Assembly: GCA_018902385.1 (NCBI GenBank)
Contig: JABSSW010000051.1
Coordinates: 124,001 to 188,000 of the forward strand
DNA length: 64,000 bases
Direction: 5' to 3'
DNA from: Physcia stellaris
Lineage: Eukaryota; Ascomycota; Lecanoromycetes; Caliciales; Physciaceae
Positions 1 to 12,101 of this stretch are shown in pieces. The notes below the pieces were generated by a model. It was not told where the DNA came from. It did no database searches and saw only the letters and a list, made by a program, of their open reading frames with translations. The position numbers were made by a program, and so were the translations under genes. How positions within the stretch are numbered: the stretch's first letter is position 1; the number at the start of each line of letters is the position of its first letter.

Positions 1-845
1 GAATCTCCTCGTTCTTTCATCCATATAAACTTATCAATAAAAAAAAGGGGGGTAGGGTATATCGGCACGCATTTCCTGGAGAATCGACGAGTCTGCTCAG
101 AGAATCTCGATTGGGTCAGATAGAGCCTTCTTGTGCTGATAAGTGGAGAAAAACTGCAATAATTGGAAATTGAATCAACAGGTTTGATAAAATGAAATAT
201 AGTTTGGATTCTCAAGCATTCATCGCGACTCATTTCTCCGCAAAATCGAAACATCCTTGATGGATATATTATTGGGGACAGTAAATAGATGTCTATGATC
301 AAAGTAGTTGAGATACGTAGATTTATCTATATATGTGCAAAACAGAACGTATCGTCCCCACAGCCAAGAGCAGTGTGGATGTTTCGATATGGAATGTTTT
401 GGCAAAGACCCGAGTGGGGGCGCAGTATCTAGTGGGGCTGGGACGAATAGATCGTTCAGAAAACTTACCGAAGCATACCTCAAGTGCTATTATGAAAGCA
501 GATGATGAGCCAGAGTCTTGGGCGAGTGTATATTAGTGCTGCGCCCTTTGAAAAGTGGTATTGGAGAAAAGCTGATGTCTCTTACGGTTCATCCCAGCTC
601 CGCGACAAATTGGATGCGATCAGTGGAACATCCAAAACCTGACAGTTGTTGCCTGTCAGCAGACCCTTGTCCTGTCGCATTGCATGCGATTGAAGATTGT
701 TTTGCTTTGAACGTCCCCAAAATTGGCGGAAGTCGTTGCTTACGGCCCTTTTGCGAGAGGTCTTCAAGCCATCAGAACTCTGGTCACCCAAAGGATATAT
801 TGACACCACCTTGCTAGTTGAAACCAAAAATTAGATCGAGTCAGT
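1..845. other. Upstream intergenic stretch
   Basis: No convincing gene is seen. Short open frames on both strands overlap one another and none resembles a known family. A short A-run followed by a G-run lies near position 40-52. The stretch probably contains the promoter of the gene starting at 846. Confidence 0.4.
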
Positions 846-1499
846 ATGGCAACATCAGAAGCGCCGACGCTTTCAATCACGCCGTCACTGTCACGATCAA
901 CCTACAGCTTTTCCGAACCTCAGCCTCCAGAACTTTCCCTAACAGTCACCTCGAATGCCGACAAGCCGCTGACGGTATTCACCTGGCATAGGCCGCTCTG
1001 GCCCAAGCTGGCTCTTTGCCAACGACAATTTATCATCACAGACCTCACCGACAATGTTGAGGTGCCCCAGACATCCGTCCAAATCCAGCGTATGCCATTT
1101 ACTCGCATTCGTGGATCCTCCGACAATGTGTATTTCTTAACAATCATGCCTGGTACTCCCACAATTGTTTCAACACCATTCGGGCGTGGTACCGCCCAGC
1201 CTCAACCCAAAGCAGTGGCGCAACGAGGATGGGAGCTTGATAGCGAAGGGAAGGAGATGAAGACAAGGCGGAGCGTGCATACCCATGGTGTCGACGGTCT
1301 GGAGCCTGGACACCGCTATAGACTTGATGTAAAGCGAGTAGAGCTTTATGGCATGTGGTGGCGCTGGGGAAGTAAGGAGGATTACTTGGTTGATCCAGAT
1401 ACTCAGGGTGCTGATCGCATGTGGTCTCCAGAGCATTCTGAGCAAAGCCCACTCGAATTTGCGCCTATTGAGAGCATTGATTTCAGCGTCGAGAAGTAG
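846..1499 (+). CDS. Conserved-looking fungal hypothetical protein, 217 aa
   Basis: A single uninterrupted frame of 217 residues starting ATG and ending TAG. I do not recognise a named family. The composition is that of a soluble beta-rich protein: alternating hydrophobic and polar residues, a Trp-rich middle (TFTWHRPLWP near residue 65) and a second Trp cluster (YGMWWRWGS near 180). There is no signal peptide, membrane segment or cysteine-rich region. The frame dominates its antisense overlaps and has balanced, protein-like composition, so it is likely a real intronless gene. Nothing around it indicates a function. The next gene, a terpene synthase, is transcribed towards it. Confidence 0.6.
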   Translation: MATSEAPTLSITPSLSRSTYSFSEPQPPELSLTVTSNADKPLTVFTWHRPLWPKLALCQRQFIITDLTDNVEVPQTSVQIQRMPFTRIRGSSDNVYFLTIMPGTPTIVSTPFGRGTAQPQPKAVAQRGWELDSEGKEMKTRRSVHTHGVDGLEPGHRYRLDVKRVELYGMWWRWGSKEDYLVDPDTQGADRMWSPEHSEQSPLEFAPIESIDFSVEK

Positions 1500-1956
1500 T
1501 CTACATGTATAAATAGCGCATGAACTCTGTGAGGGGAGCAATGTTACTTGGGGAGACTGTAATGATGTGCTTGTGTACTCGTGCGTCGCCCTAGCCCTCC
1601 CCCAAAGTTTAGACTACTCGTACTCGATACGAGCACTCCGTATTAGTGAAGCCTTCGTGGTAGCAATGGTTCTGGTTGATGCATTGGTTCAATTGACTAG
1701 AAACAACAATCTAGAAGGCGAGAATACGTCTCGTACGTCATATGGGAGTGCCAAGCTGATTGTGGTGCACGGGCCACATCTCGCCTAGAATACCCGATCA
1801 GGTCACGCATTATTGCCCTAGACCCTTAAGGTAATGCTCCCATATAAAGTAAGCTAACGAGCCCTAGCACCCCGAAACCCACCTGGAGGCTGTAGAACCA
1901 CATACTTTGTCGACCGTGAGATGGCCTTGCACTTGCCAGCTTCCTTCTTATTGCCC
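1500..1956. other. Convergent intergenic region
   Basis: Shared 3' region between the + strand unknown gene and the - strand terpene synthase. It presumably holds both transcript ends. No further structure was recognised. Confidence 0.35.
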
Positions 1957-3539
1957 CTAGGACTTCTCTCGCGGTAGAGCTAGACCATTCTTAAGCAGGT
2001 CTTCTGAAGACACCGTGATGGCGCGCGTCCGGCGAACATGATCGGTTTTTTCACCGAAGTACCGTGTGCCTCGAAAGCTTGGAATGTCAGCAGACGTATG
2101 AAGAAACAAATTGGAATCCGAGGCTTACCTCCAGTACAAATTTCCTCTTGCGAGATCTTGCAGGCCGTGAATGTACTTTTGGACATGCTGATCGATAGTT
2201 TCGCCCCATTGCGGTACGTCGGCCCAGGCAAGGTACCACTGGCGGCAGCGAGCTTTGAGCATGATGTCAAGTTTGTCATACACTTCTTGGGGCGCTAGGC
2301 CGCGTCTTCCATAAAACGCGACTAGGTTCTGATCAGTACCAAGAGCCTACGCACGGTCAACAGATACCTTTGTGTGTTCTTTCAATGGGCTCACAAGTTC
2401 TTTTGGGAAGGATACAGCATCGTTGTGACTTCATTGCTGATCAGCTTCATCCTTCATAATTTGCAAGACATAAACGGACATAATAATGAACTCTTTCGTA
2501 AGCTTTTCAAGCTGTTGGATCGAAGGGTGTTGAAGTACTTCATCGGGGAGCTCAAAACCATAAAAGTACCTGCCACCATCGATCAGCGGAAACCGAGTAT
2601 TCTTGACCCCTGGGAACCTACTCGATGAAGACAAAGCAAGGGGCTGCTCCAATTGATCGTCGTCGCATGGCCATGTACTCTTCTTCACTGATTTGGTTTG
2701 CTGAAGCCACGACCTCAACTTGGCATAACACTCCATCAACGTAGTCAGTGTTATATTTGATGAAGCGTTTTCGAACTCCTTGAGTTTATGAGCACCAATG
2801 CAGTTTCCTCATGAGGGGTTTTCATAGCCAACCTTCCGGTGAACGCTGAGAAAAGGTATCAGGCTTGTACGCTACTGCTTGGGTTTGACTGACCTTTGCA
2901 ACGCGGTGCCACACAGATGCGAACGCTTTCAGCAATGGGTCTTCTGCATTCATCATGTGACTTGGATCATCCACATTCATCACGTTCTTGAGATTCGTGA
3001 CCGCTATCTTCGCCTGTTCCGGATTCTTCTGAAGATAGCCGTCGTCAAACACTATCATCGTTCAGCCTTGTCAAGTCGGGACTTATATGAGTTATTACTA
3101 TCGTCAAAGTCAAAGACCTGTCTAAAGGTCAGCTATACACCCTTTTCTTGACTGATCACTGTAGAAAAGTAGTTGCTGACCCAATTCATCCAGTCACAGA
3201 TGGTTCGAAACTCTTCAGGTTCAGCATCCCGCGCCGAAATCGCCACCATATACGGAAAGTCTGCTGCAACATGCTTTTTATAGCTTTTCTCATCGTAATG
3301 GCATAACCTGGATCACTGCTGTTAGCTCATCACTCTATAGTTTGATTTTTTACCATATCATACTCAGCAATCCATGATTCCGATACTTGCTTCACCTCCT
3401 CATATCTGGGATTGAGTCGTGGCTCCGGGGCCATGAACGAAATGAACAAGTCTGGCAAGAGAAGGTGTTCCTCATGTCCACTTCTTGTGAGCTCCCTCTG
3501 CTGCACCGTTGGAGATTGGTCTTTGACCGAGATAGTCAT
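1957..3539 (-). CDS. Class I terpene synthase (sesquiterpene-synthase type), 10 exons, 370 aa
   Basis: Likely cyclises a prenyl diphosphate, most probably farnesyl diphosphate, by ionisation with Mg2+. No long frame covers the gene. Reading across nine small GT-AG introns gives a continuous protein. Exons: 3539-3364, 3307-3181, 3117-3099, 3051-2894, 2845-2833, 2778-2622, 2569-2480, 2428-2395, 2346-2129, 2077-1957; their sum is 1113 nt, an exact multiple of three. The N-terminus reads LPDLFISFMAPEPRLNPRYE, typical of the family. The aspartate-rich motif is D-D-M-F-D (residues 106-110), the NSE triad is N-D-A-V-S-F-P-K-E (249-257), and the C-terminal RY pair is at 336-337 (GTRYF). Intron 4 (2846-2893) is 48 nt and in frame, so its removal is optional on frame grounds. 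The intron 5 donor (GTTGGC) is weak. Product cannot be told from sequence; all key residues look intact. Confidence 0.87.
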
Positions 3540-5676
3540 TTGGACAGAATCTTTGTTCGGCAGGACGTAAATATTCTACAGGAGCTTGTGGGAAAATGAG
3601 AAGAGCCCGGATATCAGGATAGGCGATCTATTTAAGCCTTCCTAAGGTGTCTTTGCGTTATAGTAACGTGTTTTCACGACCATCTCAAGGCAATTCAGTA
3701 TGACTGACCGTATGTGATGGCCTCAGTCATCCTCGTACAACTATCTAGGACAAGTCTCGCAGCAGTGTGTCGCATCATTCCCTTGGCCCGAGTCCGTATT
3801 ATCGTCCAACAGGTAATGCCATTGAGTTACGGCGATATTCAAGACCGAGTTTCCTTTTCTGGATGGATCTATCTCCGCTTGATCAACCGATGATCATACC
3901 TTGCCGGACGCCTAACACCCCAGGGGATGAACACGTGAAGTTTTTTATACGCTGGGAAACCCCAGCGTCAGCTCGTATGCATCACTATGTCTAAAGACTG
4001 TTTGGGAAGTTCGTAAACACTTCTCATATACGCGCTGACTATGATTCGACTTGGACGGTACGAGAAACACGTTAGATGGATGATGAGCTGCAACCCAACG
4101 CCAACAGATCTTGTCCGGCACTGAATCTATGCTAAGTCGAGTCATCGTTGCGCAATACTGGGATTTTGATGCCTTCATGCAACCAGAATTCCACGGATTA
4201 GCTCAAAATCAACAGTGTGACTGCGATTTACAATCTTTTGAATGGTTTAAACAGGACTTAATCCTGAACTTGCCGTCAAAAGCGCCGCGCAAGGCCCTAC
4301 TATGTTTGGGATAGCTGTTTGCATAAGCTAGGAGCGGCCAAACCTCCGCATTGCAGCATTTATTTTTACGCCCGTAGAAGCACATGGATACTGGGCTCGG
4401 CGACTGACCTAGCCATCACTCATGGATTCCATTGGAAGCCTTCTTTCAATTGAGTCTCTGGCTCTTATCTTGATGCCATGCAATTCGCGGATTGCAAATG
4501 ATAACCTCCCTCCGTTCGGCCAGTTCCATGATTCTCGCTTAGCCTTGTCTCGCCAGCAAACGGGGAACTCCTGCAAGGCTTTGCTCCCTCGACCACCGAA
4601 TGCCGAAAATGCTTGTGTAACGTGGACATTAGTTTACCTTATTTTCCGACGTAGCGGCATCTAACGTAAGGTAAGCACTAGTTCCGTACTCTCTTGGTCT
4701 CTCCAATCAACAACCTCGGATTTGTCCGAATTTACGAAGACCGAATCTGGCAAGACGGGAGATCATCCTATTCTCAATATACGATCCTTTACCCTCGCGA
4801 AGAGAAGTTTTGAACATCGGGAGATTTTAGAGCAGGGTATACACTGCTATTAGCCCGCCCACCAAGTCTGGGAAAACCATGGAGCTGGGATCAGAGCCTG
4901 GATGATTGAAAATCCTGCTGTCGAGGAAAACATTGGGAGGAAGATAGTTCCAACCAATCAGCATCGTCGAATGCATCGACCACACAACACCATTATAGAC
5001 CAAGGGCTTTCAAAAAGATAGCCTCCACCTCCATTACGGACTACAAATGTGTGTTCAAAGGGTCGACCTCGGCTCCTTCTGTATTAGTAACGACAAATAG
5101 GCACATTTGATCACAGGTTCATCCCGAGTGGGGATGACCATGAGAGCTGAAGGGCGCAGCTATCATGAGCTATGACCTAATGGTATGCATTAACGGCCGA
5201 GTAGACGAAGATAACAAGTCCGAGGAAGCAAGTCAAGTAGATAGGGACACGGGGCTACCACCGTAAAGAGTACTATAAATCGCCTCAAGCGGAACCCAGC
5301 TGCATTTGCGTGGTCCGCTGACCAGTAGCCTTCAAGTATACTAGAGCCATGGCTCAAATCCCCATTCACCAGTCTTGAGAAAGCAGCCACAAAAAGAACA
5401 ATTGCTTGCTATTGCGTCGGATCCCAAGTTGCCTCCCAAGCGCCGGAAATCAAGAAACGAGCTCAGGTCTCCCGCTCGTGATAGATGCGCTCCGAGAACA
5501 CCACTCAAGAGGCAGATGACAAAGCCCATCGGTGAAAGATGAGAAGATACCGAATGTCGACATCGCTAAATACAGTGTAGGAACATAAACTACAGACCCA
5601 AATCAGCTCCATCCGAAAACACCGACACCAAAGCTAATCTTGAAATCGTGACTTCATCAACCCAACACACCTAAAA
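3540..5676. other. Long intergenic stretch without recognised genes
   Basis: About 2.1 kb upstream of the terpene synthase and downstream of the patatin gene. Open frames of 60-80 codons occur on both strands (for example 4111-4314 and 4422-4664, +) but none shows family resemblance or a plausible exon chain. It should include the terpene synthase promoter next to 3540. Confidence 0.35.
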
Positions 5677-8600
5677 TTACTCAGTGTCCTGATCATCACC
5701 CTCAGAAGGCGGCCCATCCGAATCGTCACTCCCGAAATCCGGCTCCATCGAATGGAGACCGACATTGCCATCACCAAGCAACAATGCCGCAGACATTTTG
5801 TTCGAGAGCTCATCTCCGTTCTCGATCGTGACCGGACGACCATGGCCGGTTTGAGTGACATGTTTTGCCTGAGCCCTCAATTCAGCAATTGGGACCCCCT
5901 GCCTGGCCGCTTTCGACGCCGACGAAGAGGAAGTATCCGATTGTGAAGCCAGAGTTTGTGACGAGGCGTGGCTGTGGCTTGTGTGTCTGGTGGAGGTAGT
6001 TGTGGCTGTAGCACTGTCGGCGCTGTCTGCTCTGGTGAGAACGTTTTCTTCTCCGACCCTGGTATGCTGAGTTTTGTTTGTTGGTGACACTACTGCGCGA
6101 TTCTCGTGACCTGGAGGAGTAATACTGGGATCACTCGCGACAGCGAGAACACCATAACGACGCTCCTTGATGAGCTCAGCACGTTTGTCAAGGCGTGATT
6201 CTGGTTTTTGACTCAGCCAGTGCAACATTGTGAAGACAGATAGGAATGTACCGTTAATCGTATCCTCGGCGACCAATTTTCGAGGAAAGCCGCTAATGGG
6301 ATAGAAGCTTGTTTGCTCACTGTGGATGCCCCTCATTCTAAGATAGATTGTCGTCGAGCTTAGCTGAGAGGGCACGTCGATGATGATGGGGTCATTGAAG
6401 CGAAACTCTGCTCTGCCAATCATGTTTTCGATCATGCTCTCAGTGATTGGAATCTGTTGATGCATGAGCACCGTACCATCCTGGTGAACATATTTACTTA
6501 CCTGGATCCTATCAGGGTCATTGGTGTTGTTTTCAACCATAAAAAATGGCTGATACCCCGTTGACTGCTGTTGTCGCAGATGGTCCCCCAAAGCGCGCAT
6601 ATTGCTCTGTGACTCCGAGAGTCTGCCTTCAAATCTGCAAACAATCTTCCCTACAAGAGAAGTGTCACAATAAGCGTCCTAAAAAATACTGAAAGCAACA
6701 CGTACCCATACAAGTCCAAGCTCTGGAAGTCTCATTGTACCAAAATCGTTCCTTGGAGAAATAGAAGGTGCTTGCAACAAGCATGTGCGCTATCTTTTCA
6801 ATAACGCTTCGATACTCGTCAGTTTTGAGTAACTGTGCGCCTAAATCCTGAAGCCCTGCTAGCTTTTCTTTTTCATCCATCTGGGGAGGCTCGCGCCACA
6901 AGTCCAAATTAAGGCGGACAAAACGCGATTCTTGCTCTTGTCCTGACTTTGTGTCGGATAACTCGCCACGAAACCGCTTCCACTCAAGCTCCGCATCGAG
7001 GATGCTATCAATTCGTGTGACCTTTATCTTATTAGCATCAAAAGTTTGAGTAAACCAGATGATAGGTCAAGCTGTGAACGAGAACACTCACAAGGACCCT
7101 AAAGAATTTAGCTATGAGCCTAGAGCCCCTACGCTTCCACTGGGGCTTCTTTTTATGTTTTAATCTTGCCGCCATATCTGGGTTGCTCGACCTGGTAAGT
7201 CGTTGCATTGTGACTGCAGGAGGTTCAAGCTCCGCTATCTGTTCTTCTAACTGCCGACCGTATTTTCCGGTACCAAGTGATAAGAGGATATCTGGAGGGC
7301 TCTCGGCAACGTCAGGCCATAGAAACTTCCTTTCATTGTTGGCAACGCTAGCCGGATTATTGTGATATATAGCACCGTCAAGATATACCTCGTAAGGATA
7401 TTTGCGCTGAAAAAAGGGCTTGAAAAATGTTGGTGCTGCTGAAGTGGCGTTCGCTGCCTCCCAGATGCGGAGATTGTGGGGAAATTCGAACTTGTAACTT
7501 GGCTCGCTCTCTCCATGTCGGCTATAATTAGCGAGTACCAAGCCTGTTTCGCCAGTTCCAGAAGTAGCTGTTACGGCGACTTGAGTAGTGTAGCTCCGAT
7601 GTGCTGTCCGGCGACCACCGTACAAGAGATCTTCTCCAAAAGCTGTACGAAGAGCATTCCGTAAGGGTGTTGTTTTGTACTTACTCCCGTGATGCAAAGT
7701 TGCAACATGGCTGAACTCCCGCGGGGCCCGCGGGGTGAATGCTTGGTCACAAAGGGTGACAAATTGAGTAACGCACTGGTTAACAGTCCATTGTTTCACG
7801 CCAAGTCCAATTGCTATGATACCACCGGTGCTAGGAAGGCAAATCAGTTGCGGCTTAATGTCTAACAAGCGAGACCTACCTTGTGCCTACGATGAGGTCG
7901 AAGAAAGCTTGGATTGGAATTTTACCGCCGAGTGCCAGCTCAATGGCTCTGAGCATCTCGAGCTCCAAGATACCACGCATGCCACCACTAGAAGTATTTA
8001 GTCAAAATGTCCAGTCTGCAGATAATGACACCACTAACCCGTCCAGAGAGAGAACCCTTACACCAGCGTACTCTGGTTTGAAGTGGATGACCCAAGATTT
8101 TTCAAATGACTGGGTTGAATGAAGTGGACAATAACTCATGAGCATCGAGTGAGAGTCATACTGGAAACCGTAAGCCTTGACGCATTGGGTGCAAAGCACG
8201 TGGCCGCATTGTAGAGGATGCTCTGGAACCTCCATGAGGCAACAAAAGCAGGTAGTGAGACTTATAAAAGTACTCGCGTCGTATCCTTCGTAAGAGCGGA
8301 AGAAGGAGCCCATGTATTTCTTGTGAAGACTGTATGCTAGAATCCGATCATTGACGGTAAGGGGATTATCTTTCTTTGGCACAGTAGCGTTTCGCTTCTT
8401 TTGGAACTCGGCTTCGATTCCTTGCAAGCGGTCTTTCAGGAAGGCTATCCAGTTATCGGAGAAATTGAATGACGAAAACGCAGACTCGTAAGGCCCCGAT
8501 GAGATTATTTTGCCATAAGCACTCTGGTGGCCCTTGGCAGTGTGAGATGATCTCACATTTACACAGGACTTGCCTTTCTTGCTGACAAAACTGCAGGGCC

Positions 8601-10361
8601 AGTATCTGTCACAGAAATGTTCGAGCGCTGCAACACAAGACCTAGCATAAAACTTATCGAAAAGGTCTAACGCTTTGCCTGTATAGCAGTGCATCAGTCA
8701 CTTTCCTCTGGAATCCATTCAGAGAATTCTCACCCGGTCTGCTGGCTCTAATGCAGTCAGTGAAAATGCATGATGCGACCATAGAACTAAGAATTCTGAA
8801 AAGGTGAGGACCATCGCGGTAGAGGGTCACCATCCTTATTTTCCCTGCCAAAGCAAGAATATGGTCACCAAAGTCCCGAGGAATAGGGTTATTTCGAAGA
8901 GCAACATCGACAAAATTGAATGGTTGATCCTCCTTGCTTGTGAAGTGGTCAAACCCGGCCTGCAGGTATGCGTCCAAATCTTCCACATTCGATAACATAT
9001 GTGCATCATCCTTTGCGCTGAAGGATGCGTCGCAATGAAGGACAATTCTCTGGTGCAGCTTGTTAATCTGGGTGTTAGTCAACATGTAACGGCCTTTCTC
9101 CGGGATGCGGACAACGGATATATCTGCATAATAGCAGCGGACAAGATCCAGCATATTGTTAATCTTTTTCCCCTTTTTGCGCCAATGTTCAGCATACTTG
9201 ACGAAGAATGGATTTTCGAATACAGCGTTGGCGACGTGTTGCATCAAGCGCTCAGTCGCCGTAGCAATGTCCCATTCATCGTCATCAACGCCTGGATGTG
9301 TAGCGTTAAGCACAACGATTGCATGCGGAATCGTTGGTTGGTTGATAGAAGTTTCAAGCGAGGTCGAAGCCCAGTCAAGGAGTAGTGTGAGCGCAGATGA
9401 CTCAAAAGTCCTACGCCGTCAGCTTGGCTTTTTGGCTAAACAGAAAGCACTTTACCTGGTATTTCGTAGTACGAAGACTATGACATCCGAGAACGTATAT
9501 AGCAAGCGAGGATACACTCTTTTAACAAACCACTCTCTGTTCTTCGCTTCACTATTCGACTTTGCAATCACGACCTCGCGTTGCTAGCCTTTAAAGAGGC
9601 GAGATCGTCCTTGAGTGGGAGTATTCTTGCTCTTTTGGCGCAACTTATTTGCTGCGGGCTCCGTTTCGCCACCCTGTAATCCTTCGCAATCAGCGAATAG
9701 CATGGGCAACCTAGTGTATGCAGTCTCCGGATCCGCATAAAGATGGACATCTCCCGAAGTTGGCGATTTATCATGCTTCATAGATCCAACCACAGGACTC
9801 TCGAAGGGCGAGTCCGCGTACACTGGAAGTTTGTGTTCTTTTAAAGATACAAGCATTTTTATTAAAGTGCTCTTTCCAGCTCCTGAAAGTCACAATTTAG
9901 CTTCAAGATGAGTGATTGCACAAGAACAAGCAATGCTTTCCTGTCTCCCCAACAAAAGAAACTAATTGGGGGTACCTTGAGCCAGATTTTGGCTGCTTTG
10001 TGTCTGCCATGATAGCTGCGAAGCGGCCATGATCATGGAACACAGGAGTACCATTGAGGTTCTTTTCTATACCGAACCAAGTAGTACTCTCGTCCTCCTG
10101 GTGCAGCCGACTTAGCTCAAAGATATTATCTGGCGGATCAAGAATTCGCTTGAGCCGCTCATAGATTTCGACGTCTGTTCTTTCGTGAGCAAGGCCGTCG
10201 GGACCAATTTTACCAGGTTGATGCGGGCCTTGCTTATCCCAGCAGTCCTCGCAATAGGTCGAGCTGCAGTTCAGGCAGAGTGACTTAGGAGTTGAGGCTG
10301 TGCTAATACATGTAGATCCTTCACATCGAAGGAAAGTCTGTGATACTGTCGAAGGAGCCAT
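5677..10361 (-). CDS. GTPase / RING-like / patatin multidomain protein (fungal NLR-like type), possibly damaged
   Basis: Reads as eight exons: 10361-9941, 9882-9456, 9410-8734, 8678-8039, 7987-7880, 7830-7092, 7027-6706, 6650-5677; sum 4308 nt, exactly 1436 codons. Order of domains: an N-terminal Cys/His zinc finger (CLNCSSTYCEDCW near residue 28); a P-loop GTPase with GETGAGKST, a TSGDVHLY segment and DCEG; a long helical middle; a RING-like Cys cluster (CFCCLMEVPEHPLQCGHVLC); a patatin domain with GGGMRG oxyanion hole, GTSTGG nucleophile elbow and DGA; then a low-complexity Ser/Thr/Asp/Glu-rich tail. Patatins are Ser/Asp lipases, so the likely activity is membrane-lipid hydrolysis gated by the GTPase. 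Two oddities: the first intron would need a GA donor where GT is expected, and an in-frame TAG lies at 9584-9586 within the GTPase exon. Either the allele is dying or these are sequence errors. The domain assignment is firm; an immune-type role is inference. Confidence 0.8.
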
Positions 10362-12101
10362 TGAATTAGACTGTCAAACAACAGAAAGGTCAATCATCGC
10401 CGACAAGATTGCGGCAGAGAGTGGAATCAGAATCAGTCAACTTACCTAACAATACTTGCAACACGTAGGTTTCCCCTCACAAGGCTATAGAATTGGAAGG
10501 TCAAACTTCAAGTGTAGGTGTGATGAAGCGTTGATTCAGATGAACGTACGTAGTTGCCGTCCAAAAAGACAGCTAGGCCACGGATTTGTAATCAAGACTG
10601 TCCGGGGCGAACGAGCACAGAAAATAAGCGGGCGAAAGATTTGAGTCTCTGCCTGGTTCTTATTTCGATGAGCTGAGTCTCTAGACAGCCAGTACCGCAA
10701 GGCTACGTGCTGCAAGTTAGCGCCAGTCTTCCCACATCTAGACCCCGATTTGTTCACGCGGAAGCTTAGCGAGCCCGACATATGTGTCCTCGAATAGGCT
10801 CCTAGTGCTGCAAAAATGCTATCGTAGGAAGTTCGCCGCCTCCTGGTAGGATGATCTTTAGCATGGAGGGTCGGTAGCCGCTCAATAGTCTTAGTGAACA
10901 TATTGCTCCCTTATCTGGACCTCCAGGGGCCGACAATGCAAGGCAATCCTTGTTTCTCTAAACGCTGACCAATGCCAGATCTACTCAACGTAGTCAAGAC
11001 CACCTCATTGTACTTGTTGGCGCAGCAAAAAGAGGCTGGCCAATTCGCGATATCCGGTTCGAGAGCATATGCTATGATCTACAATCTTAAGTGGGCGGTT
11101 GCCAGGATGCTGTTTCTGGTGAGCCAGATAACGCCTGGGTTCATGCTGTAAATAAACATCTTGCTGTTCGAGAGTAGTATGCAGAAGTCTCAGCCGCGCT
11201 CAAGATGTATCTTACCTGACAGTGACAACCTACCAAAACTTGACCAATGCCGAGCTATCTTGAGCTGTGATCGCGAGACGCCCATGCAAACAAGTCTCTC
11301 CAAAAGATGTTCGAGAGGCTTACAAAAGAAAGAAAAAGTAAGAGAGCCTATAAGGCCGGCGGAATATGGCAGGGACGATAGTTGGAAGGTGCTACCCCAC
11401 TCTGAGCCCCCTCCACACACATTTCCAATCGCTCCGCTATCAGCAAGGCTGCCTCCTTAGAACCTCACCTTCATATTTGTAGCCGTCCTAAACAGTCACC
11501 AATCAGCATATATCCCCAAGAATTACCAGCTCCATTGTGCCCTGCCATGCTCTTAGCACCCTTTATTCTTATGATGATGACGACAACGTCCCTAATTGCC
11601 TCTGCAATATGTCATGGCCAAGAATATATCAATGTCCGGATTGACAAGCTAGGGTGCGACCAGTCATTGTCAGTGGTGATTTGCATGTTATGAAACTCTT
11701 CAGTATTACTGTTGTGATAACTGATTAATTAGCTCTCCATGTGCCCCCATCCTGTGTTTTACTCCTAGGAAATGCAGTCTTGAGCTAATTAGCCACTGAA
11801 ATCATTGAGCGTTATGTTGAGGTCCACCATTCCAGTAATAGCACCCAATAGAATCTAGCCAGAGTTCCTCTACTTGGCTCTGAACATATGTTACCTTCCG
11901 TAACCCTTGTGGACTTTATAGGCCTTTTGTATTCCCAAATTAACACATGAGAGGCGACACAAGCAGTACAGAAGTTTCCCATGGCAGCTTGGGAATAGAT
12001 AGACAAATACAAATGAGCGGTTGATCAAGTTGAGGACGTAGCAAAGCCACACCTTTCGATTTTTGTTTCTTCTACTATCCTCTTCGTCCACTCGTTGTGA
12101 T
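10362..12101. other. Stretch without recognised genes
   Basis: Upstream of the patatin-type gene. Open frames at 10536-10901 (-), 11161-11460 (+) and 11190-11420 (-) are in mutual antisense or lack any family signature. No exon chain could be built. Contains the presumed promoter of the patatin-type gene. Confidence 0.3.

Noticed and set aside
1144-1541. Two - strand frames over the unknown gene at 846-1499
   Set aside because: They are shorter, overlap each other and have skewed composition. The + frame is the simplest coding explanation.
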